From Candidatus Omnitrophota bacterium (GTDB lineage Bacteria > Omnitrophota > Omnitrophia > Omnitrophales > Aquincolibacteriaceae): 62,825 nucleotides of DNA. Positions 61,901-62,825 of this stretch are shown here, in pieces; position 1 is the first letter of the stretch, and each line of letters opens with the position of its first letter. Under the pieces are notes generated by a model. The model was not told the origin of the DNA, made no database searches, and saw only the letters and a program-made list of their open reading frames with translations. The stretch is taken from the NCBI GenBank assembly GCA_903884815.1, contig CAISGE010000071.1:1-62825 (forward strand), given 5' to 3'. The position numbers and the translations under genes were made by a program.

Positions 61901-62825
61901 CCTCCCCGTTCGCTGCCACAAAAATAGTGCGCCGGACCCGAAGGTCTCTAAACTTTTCCGGAACGCCCTGAATGTCCGAAGTGTTCAGTTCAAGCGTGAT
62001 ATACGGAATTTCACCCTCGATCATGGGAAGCCCTGTCATCTGCTTGCGACCGGAATCGATCACTTTCCACGGAGTGCGCGTCCGCGCGAATCCGTGGTTG
62101 GCCGTTTTGCCGTCTTTTTTCCAATCGATAGGCGCTCCGGAAAGATCCACAACCTCGCCATCGATCGTGATCTTCTGGCCCTCCGCCTCAAGCGCGCCCG
62201 ACCACGGGAACATAAACCAGCTCCCCCGTTCCGGCGAAAGCAGTTCCGTCTTGCCGCCATTCACTTTAATAGAAATAATATGGCCAAAAAGCTCCGGTGC
62301 CACAGTGACCGAATTGCCCGTGTCCTCATCTTTTAATGTAGAAACGCGCAGGTTCCCGTAGCTAGGATGATCTATGTCCTGCTCCGTCTGCACTGTCCGC
62401 TTCTCGGTGCGGAGCATCGCCGCCGGCGCTTCGGATTGAAGCGCGAGCTTTTCCCTGGCACTCTCCAGTTTCCGATCCAAGTCGACAGCATCATCGCTCG
62501 GAAGGACCGAGACTCCAAATGTCATAGAGGAGGGAACGGTGTGATTGAACGCCTCGACTCTACTAACCGCCGCTTCGCGGACCTGGAGCTTTTCCCTGGC
62601 ACTCTCCAGTTTCCGATCCAAGTCGTCAGCATCATTGTAATGAAGAACCGTGACCGTGAAATATGAGGAAGGAGCCGCGTGATTGAACGCCTCAACTCTC
62701 CTAACAGCCGCTTCGCGGACCTGGAGCTTTTCCCTGGCACTCTCCAGTTTCCGATCCAAGTCGTCAGCATCATTGTAATGAAGAACCGTGACCGTGAAAT
62801 ATGAGGAAGGAGCCGCGTGATTGAA
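46992..62825 (-). CDS. Giant multidomain membrane protein (at least 5277 residues, start outside window)
   Basis: One uninterrupted frame spans 15.8 kb and is still open at the window edge; the first in-frame TTG at 62759 is a leucine inside a repeat, not a start. In order it holds 46-residue repeats, a galactose-mutarotase-like domain, unknown soluble regions alternating with clusters of membrane helices, a lipobox-like segment, and a Pro/Ala-rich linker. Then come a HEAT-like region, a uroporphyrinogen-decarboxylase-like domain, a second mutarotase-like domain, more membrane helices, further HEAT-like repeats and an unrecognised C-terminal domain. Twenty copies of R-x-E-x-R, mostly R-[A/S]-E-x-R, punctuate it. 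No protein of this architecture is known to me. Omnitrophota are reported to encode very large proteins. The reading frame is certain; the function is not known. Confidence 0.85.
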   Translation of the reverse strand, partial: FNHAAPSSYFTVTVLHYNDADDLDRKLESAREKLQVREAAVRRVEAFNHAAPSSYFTVTVLHYNDADDLDRKLESAREKLQVREAAVSRVEAFNHTVPSSMTFGVSVLPSDDAVDLDRKLESAREKLALQSEAPAAMLRTEKRTVQTEQDIDHPSYGNLRVSTLKDEDTGNSVTVAPELFGHIISIKVNGGKTELLSPERGSWFMFPWSGALEAEGQKITIDGEVVDLSGAPIDWKKDGKTANHGFARTRTPWKVIDSGRKQMTGLPMIEGEIPYITLELNTSDIQGVPEKFRDLRVRRTIFVAANGEVAIQYEIENTGTIAKKVGFGEHLVFNTPNRDQWSGAPSWLSIQGLKGAQWDESRPVSSGTPSGILHSSDYSILMAADPEVFLNQTFWTPEGKDYLGLEPQTGPPGAMDVTIQPGKTLRTWVSLFFSPVKRVSSLPQSQATGAGRGASTSSPLEWMGSPAQELNKAAADLKTLLQQSWGIRPEFITIEQPSPVLPHHAALRYVVIQNPEQSQASVTLGFTAYKGGGVLLSGRCFNNIDGSGNLMDEPIGTRSEKGITLTPRLIRPFMSSERVQNTLKHGGIGSEDIAGFAGRLMTALQARPDYLVEVLEAADTFHDLPFDIMPGWRNVLAQEAKSRDLDPAAFAAEFFNQYKQNVIDTLKSRAEGRAFGAMWKDLGWRVRDWASLGAGWQQAMLSWAILPIGHYFTSRLELGDPVTSPFHSTTWFGMNVALLGALVVTVFAALLVPKRYPTARPAAVLDEVSDDITTRAEMRVEVTAVTADHYKSVPTATAEEERRVWYHVAGTTDEGRSVEGLLISWADNGATIYSKASGVRRVTFQKAPTVQQISYDPGFVTYREAYRAFRFQALEKRLTTISAAVTLALGIFSLVFFPSLFLNLVSVGAATLALSGVIFFGIFLASFFSRADAWLALMTAVVAAAGVLAAALGLEIVASPFVAAAFTGVIFSGISFFGPWKDPNFKLRSWWAGIHKKRIVDATSTEAGLNLPLGEDSYHLSSLWWASLVPDTANLAYLVAFPSVRLTRINATPEQVTRAAWFLNRKEVSGINYELFAVMAHFRLLGFNLGRPVLQGILFVPKTSGQVVAITIPGSFWKPSEQTIVPFANRVSKAFNGQRTLDEDTVFSGAPDKVDLALDGKDRISITRAEMRNRREVAADMLKVLRPMLAGYTPQTDPQQIWNESALLATRKFWESRGFQPRAVASFAAGLYREFHDAWIVQNEGSDSFEFFNSLVSHLNTMSTASPKLRAKPMAQPTAWRAIQPQPGDKVKLSDGIVWTFEGFISGGGNIVKLRGPFTTREMPLAQLKGSLVMTKEEVAKRSTWGLGRVFNRRGLELVPAGTQRTNRAELRGFLGAIMLAGVLGLVSCQVSEPASEVPLAVEAAKQPSLLAHLKYGDSGPTAGVLATANPKKNLLMIKLPGGEKIEEEVPAGKRVPMPTDRWANPMDSKHTGAGLIWVFGQGVQHDETAVHDNGAPIAVSYSYVDEDDGMSKTLTFSLKRRSQARKSDLTQGADDPAKLFGTRAEKRTKDRGGNPGFVTMLKAHGLLVRDLFVLLRWAGHWLIRIAIVAAAPFFSAYKINAFISARLEPSAQYARWTIVLVTYGFASLVVGVILYYGFKRYRPKLPLYRKVITPAVYAHHDFMNRFADGFGPAGHAVARWLETLSIRNHNLLIVAKGILKSPELRNPHIVLHQIKEVPAIQEIQDLRPANYTRGEDGQLVEVKRPGKPVVRQQQVKVRTESVVIECVSPSGDKLAVRLSIQQISADQENLKVEVDAAVTGPTVAGQGRDLPRETVLVRGSPDIEKTVRQILENVFPYTQSFTYKSGELDVLRELLLLEDDIESAIGRGEGDTVAGLLNRAEEILSSSRKKKLFGEFLRDMLMRRFRSDKDRPLAVQILTGDQLQGPIAGVLGAALKSVMAKEFVQPRPQSIAALRNQGIRVPGYFLNSLTIRGKTGSFFQFYVPLSGSPILELPADDAAMDTQDAEQEQELSADGFAAALIEGSGLDAERLAEEITAAVDFDSLSPSVRFPWMDVQARLAPSDDGGPVDFSTFFTDAKQAVLEALANPRAEARQPFVEGWKAAVKGTFALSWYLYRQAQEGLFDVLVGGIAGLFGTLILVPFVALFYPLWRAFGPEDIEHDPSYAHVWESLQELIHHGEQGPDALDRPSPNDDNPGTNRRNETRVELQDKSALTKLGSPEEYQGFYRFGDLMERLADWLEVWQRQNPEVNAFAMSPAADKILWARMGASFSQDPAEWVAGFFEALSRDHKWSLDPNQQVRLRIRRYREIASIVDRSMIELEPVKVAVTHEVPVQPPVTQSAAFSAEAVRPPFAQAAPPVVQAQTATPVVPNRNPVPRPAGAPGVRMADVRGSAALAPRMAASRVSVAPASRMSDKEQSLHQYWTDNLKYYLWGDEDPEVKKASSSPKSTLGVVRPVIPSPVQVSAVAPSVSAANTAPQPVRPGARRVVPVAAQAPAKFVGSLQRLAMQGNRIDQKKLKKIQDVWMAVVSKIPEARKEHYYAFLKALEKGLGKSTFFEGLNGTRATKLEILAKVREADRVHVQTREIPPGYETIAKAIRDKYGRSESRDQQSAAVRMAELLSAGDNRSAAEAVTLVVAAYQDYRKVMDAPDVDKATRRAAEKEWHGLAVAFAQASKESRDRFSYASIHLFQGAVYDLVHGAFQEQVDRADRQRFFKKLAGWTVAGIVLGAALVTPNPGLTFAILLAAFAIGGITIPSARKFFFGGFLRQYFRVMKAIGAMQPGLLDSLSPKRALSRRVKALKAFRYGDDSAIPFLVQALKDENLPLQLKDENPPLLLKDENLSLQLLTIAALSQIGYGAAPALLAEAIGNIKPLLRAAAQFVLKVAARDNLAVRFLLESRGLDWYSDDLNDWSLASGRAETRTAAELAVMVLERLAIIDDAEVWGLTREVVRAGVSSLDEVREHLAETSAAHRDVFRTQKFRQEHLLPKVRKWGVVTTIVLSLGAVAVTFGGLAAWTSGLLIAAGAVFALSFLIVPYFFRSAIRRATEEIAEIDSFSKKSQLALKVIEGMEVEAGRAGIPFSDFVSKIQSQYPRLVQDVLAEEASEGKVHGWADSRLHRSETRTSALSHEAELLALRREVLDHLKDTRAFSPIFGYAALALYNKHHPKEKLTIEQVATDPKAHAKMRNWVTDHFGMEVVMGNMDIYMLHEAILKANGKKDLRPEFNDDLSLAPSQLLYLDQAGITDLDNLAPAKDVLEHGRIKALAEFFSDMKDQRPGEPRIAKVIAPMSLAVMLMDSNEMSMGLYNGKEDQHDEDFVKFQKVMKYAEDVVAAVSEYLVKEGHVDGIVYLEPTATGLAHNKLFDLDAYEKYGVDPVGRLSELLHGLGALSGYHPCCPGHDRDMNQQIMERFTKIKGLDILSIDAVYENLAEIYDYLEAIHAGEPRRPVLMGNLNTEAGSELAEKDEAAVIAAVEKLFRDMGTRGFIVATSCDLNIAGHVIDRMGGLDAYLDQLEKNIMAFSKRSGELAKRFRSESRDLTKQSVYAAALQIALQAVQRAEFSDLEPRKVLIEIDGYAGIRRFSRTVEVEDDDLRDLALIPDERSINLFGQAVPADIEAMINSHLSDAKPSRFQVFEAGTFKSKISGGSIIPVIRIRQVVDDDGRRIPPVARRFGAKSKGFTGREEDSLFEGMETVISDDSGSRVDRVMIDGHPVYFLSNAAGHEAEATTLGANLISLLMKQPDGSRVQRIWHKGKGEKLLDAEGAPFGGGSAVMGPWTTRGPAQFEARGKTYKIDTGSKLTRPIGPNKEYGLHGYFARMKWTTDEATDIRIVDGVPQISFHLKTKDYPELLAEDFHLGDAELILTYKLGDSGVTPEIKIINNNPYPIFLNFGLHFFFLLENIQDWEVFSEASKRRLVTSDGMNAPTVETVDVAGTSEDLSQGLPLKQYIEQLYTGLTFGADGNSTAYFYNKKTGEILSVTQDELFGSRTAWVPIGIAGIEGVASIQPTTGAGIFDMIKVPENDSVLGTMAVTSKFEPRAEVRSPSFGERVWMATKVTGIFMGKLSVAAAPFIKPVLVLAAAAAGAWFAQVQMGRAHPEVASQGFFMMVILCLYVSSIGLPAFGVYIFAGAVEVIGGAFRDHFFPQVIRTTGEARMIAYHLAGVRAGWEEWIGNRELQGRAEARVRVLVNQLAEKRQIQQVLFVLPRDGTNYVHLDPATKWKIAKAIVRVAGVIGLEKFLKGKPEVYGEVQYLDDYLVRPLLRKVRNYESSTSQEIAAEIPFWMTRAETRDAETIMREIGDRVPELVSVRAALKQDDIPEALNRMAAIEEQYLRADDALYALLLELSGSITKRSEGRSTEIIPGPIEVRLREGTAARFYLPLSETTIQYIMTETGLSRAQVETLVAQKIAEAAAAREASSKPLDRSEVRFPVVVLAGLMSVTSAIAFTKPVETRRAAELPGGTFIQQFERPVGKSRGMAVTTTGMTNLAYDPAVVLANDKAPLEAKTKAVEDLGKIKNAASAQVLFTAWTDMYDSGGSLREKIKDALIGMSGEVAPIAITQYFALRQEFGHRPKNMGGHILMEATGDLLGQLENPEAQFYSFLIQGNIAAAAEVPGAPEFARRHLTSPDRELRTRAMKTLEVLRVTSFSDFWNYHKTENLGMLILGIIGLGFVAFKIFGNIVMNIFILRHPVGYWVEALKNDVTRDDAVEELIKLGDRALPAIHELLAQTDLDLEIQHAAHRVLARSVAEPEGEDLGRAEKRAFAPAQNAVLDDLGNLTDEAAQDFDIAVTDWWNRKVVDKIGSMGGTHAVGRIDLYNLGKKERIFATVGSSHFQNGPELVARALKPFFVFILSNLEVGTRRDAQRWTSAILGEIAISEGHTDGSLPWINVKLKPVLGLLHRNPRLVRAYRELGEARSEETANRAEMRFHQSPPSRIGHTQLIGAGYYAPSVPHWPQERMSFKGDRVILTPEQIESLRVFYKELCFGLLAMNKVEQVEASLGTAGVADVINQIAGVPVVHAAEEAGEPNDVLGTLLPGDGNLTAENGVFKIPSGVAESVTTVSQAQGTLAIGGDMVKAYLMNREGKKALYALLKASSGSGDAPLVVVGSRDALIRDIERGLMSEGVVAPSEFEVRTAILEAIKQGEILKVIEPAGGQTENQVLNQYAVGLGKDAAGFATLHLAANSSEGLETGIHFAFGAPGVRSGDMMVVTALGIALKNLASLLRNVPDDAAREALLLKFVTEYLPGVRQMGLNFFLVENLMALAREFVARSEIRKAA
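48580..49380 (-). other. HEAT-like repeats with a central membrane helix in the giant protein
   Basis: The region between the RSEVR (49545) and RAEKR (48546) motifs has helical pairs of HEAT type (APLEAKTKAVEDLGKI, NAASAQVLFTAW; RELRTRAMKTLEVL). A membrane segment follows (LGMLILGIIGLGFVAFKIFG), then one more HEAT-like pair (DAVEELIKLGDRALPAI). HEAT repeats usually bind proteins. Confidence 0.55.
49545..49620 (-). other. Codons at and before the RSEVR motif, preceding a signal-peptide-like segment
   Basis: The motif RSEVR is followed directly (bases below 49545) by FPVVVLAGLMSVTSAIA and FTKP, which has the hydrophobic core and A-x-A end of a type I signal peptide. The residues before the motif (IAEAAAAREASSKPLD) form an alanine-rich helix. 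Confidence 0.5.
50725..51710 (-). other. Second galactose-mutarotase-like domain of the giant protein
   Basis: The segment from LGANLISLLMKQPDG through AVMGPWTTRG, YGLHGYFARMKW and FNFGLHFFFLLENI to GTMAVTSKF follows the order of aldose-1-epimerase/YeaD-like proteins, with the HG of the first active-site histidine region. Known enzymes interconvert anomers of free or phosphorylated sugars. Activity here is unproven. Confidence 0.6.
52260..53456 (-). other. Uroporphyrinogen-decarboxylase-like domain of the giant protein
   Basis: Between RSETR (53457) and RSESR (52218), the order PMSLAVMLMDSNEM, VVAAVSEYLVKEGHVDGIVYLEP, SGYHPCCPGHDRDM, LDILSIDAVYENLAEIYDYL, VLMGNLNTEAGSEL, FIVATSCDLN follows the URO-D/MtaA barrel, including the HxCxxH-like metal region and the late Cys. 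Methyl-corrinoid transferases of this fold use those residues to bind zinc. Confidence 0.65.
54302..54373. repeat. Three tandem 27-bp units inside the giant gene
   Basis: Units at 54302-54328, 54329-54355 and a partial one at 54356-54373 encode LKDEN-PL-Q/L nonapeptides in a HEAT-like region. Units are nearly identical, indicating recent slippage. Confidence 0.8.
55330..55850 (-). other. Proline/alanine/valine-rich linker in the giant protein
   Basis: A low-complexity stretch with VPVQPPVTQ, PVVPNRNPVPRPAGAPG and a 13-residue repeat RMADVRGSAALAP / RMAASRVSVAPAS / RMSD. It probably forms an extended spacer between folded parts. Confidence 0.65.
58656..58724 (-). other. Lipobox-like signal directly after an RAELR motif
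   Basis: RAELR (58710-58724) is followed by GFLGAIMLAGVLGLVSCQ: a hydrophobic core ending in LVSC, the cysteine codon at 58659-58661. The next residues (VSEPASEVPLAVEAAK) resemble the flexible start of a mature lipoprotein. A lipobox ~1360 residues into a protein would normally not be processed. Confidence 0.6.
61520..62408 (-). other. First galactose-mutarotase-like domain of the giant protein
   Basis: Residues after the RTEKR motif follow the aldose-1-epimerase order: PELFGHIISIKVNGGK, WFMFPWSGAL, TANHGFARTRTPW (first active-site His region), VFVAANGEVAIQYE-type strands and LGLEPQTGPPGAMDV (the conserved Glu). The domain is close to full length. Confidence 0.7.
62443..62825 (-). repeat. 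138-bp tandem repeat coding a 46-residue unit, continuing past the window edge
   Basis: Units begin at about 62443 (diverged), 62581 and 62719 (cut by the edge). The last two are identical over the 107 bases that can be compared. The encoded unit starts DLDRKLESAREKLQVREAAV, a charged helix, and ends with FTVTVLHYNDAD. The number of copies beyond the edge is unknown. Confidence 0.85.

Larger units (their letters stand above)
47004..62411 (-). repeat. Twenty R-[A/S]-E-x-R motifs dividing the giant protein
   Basis: In protein order the motif codons lie at 62397 (RTEKR), 60807 (RAEGR), 60489 (RAEMR), 59310 (RAEMR), 58710 (RAELR), 58182 (RAEKR), 56544 (RAEAR), 56211 (RNETR), 55002 (RSESR), 54060 (RAETR), 53457 (RSETR), 52218 (RSESR), 50703 (RAEVR), 50280 (RAEAR), 49962 (RAETR), 49761 (RSEGR), 49545 (RSEVR), 48546 (RAEKR), 48048 (RAEMR) and 47004 (RSEIR); each position given is the low coordinate of a 15-base site. 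Segments between them are roughly 70 to 550 residues. The last is followed by only KAA and the stop. Confidence 0.85.

Noticed and set aside
62757..62759. TTG at 62759 as the start of the giant protein
   Set aside because: The frame stays open to the window edge and the codon is the leucine of the DLDRKLES repeat.
1..62825. tRNA, rRNA, insertion sequences, integrases, phage genes
   Set aside because: None found on reading either strand; no transposase-like protein or cloverleaf-type sequence was recognised.

Overview
The window looks like one contig from an uncultured bacterium, most probably a member of Omnitrophota (OP3) or a relative in the PVC neighbourhood. This is inferred from the combination of a giant multidomain membrane ORF, a TraR/DksA-like gene followed by lspA and lgt, and a large sugar/glycan cluster rich in radical SAM enzymes; no rRNA or other marker is present to prove it. 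Every gene is on the minus strand over 62 kb, except a 171-base, G+C-rich leucine-rich-repeat fragment at the left edge that may be an assembly chimera. The right edge lies inside a near-perfect 138-bp tandem repeat.

Region 1 (134-25813, transcribed right to left) is a surface-glycan cluster. It begins with a NeuB-type nonulosonate synthase carrying a cupin tail, behind a good sigma70-like promoter. A HAD phosphatase, three radical SAM proteins, a GDP-mannose-hydrolase-like Nudix protein, three SAM methyltransferases, two DPM1-like GT2 glycosyltransferases, a ThDP enzyme of the acetolactate-synthase family, two NAD-dependent epimerases and a transketolase split into two genes follow. Two families of polytopic membrane proteins, each present as tandem paralogues, complete it. 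Together these suggest synthesis of an unusual, possibly branched or C-methylated, nonulosonate-like sugar and its transfer to a polyprenyl-linked glycan.

Region 2 (25958-46831) is housekeeping and signalling: UbiA/UbiD (quinone biosynthesis), a YugP-like protein without its zinc motif, RluD, Lgt, LspA, a DksA-like protein without its zinc finger, an HD-GYP/response regulator/histidine kinase set, IleS, purine nucleoside phosphorylase, YggT, ProC, YggS, a Gld-type ABC exporter with a DUF4340 partner, and TyrS. Two families of small structured repeats sit here. One is a modular palindromic element lying in frame inside ubiD and lspA and also between genes. The other consists of inverted arrays of GTA-NGG-N heptamers between genes.

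Region 3 (46992-62825) is a single open frame of at least 5277 residues, truncated at its start by the window edge. It strings together an N-terminal 46-residue repeat, two galactose-mutarotase-like domains, a uroporphyrinogen-decarboxylase-like domain, HEAT-like repeats and many membrane segments. About twenty copies of a five-residue motif R-[A/S]-E-x-R punctuate it at domain borders, the last one three residues from the C-terminus. Two copies are followed directly by sequences that look like secretion signals, one with a lipobox. It reads like a fused chain of formerly separate exported modules, or a polyprotein. This is the most unusual object in the window.
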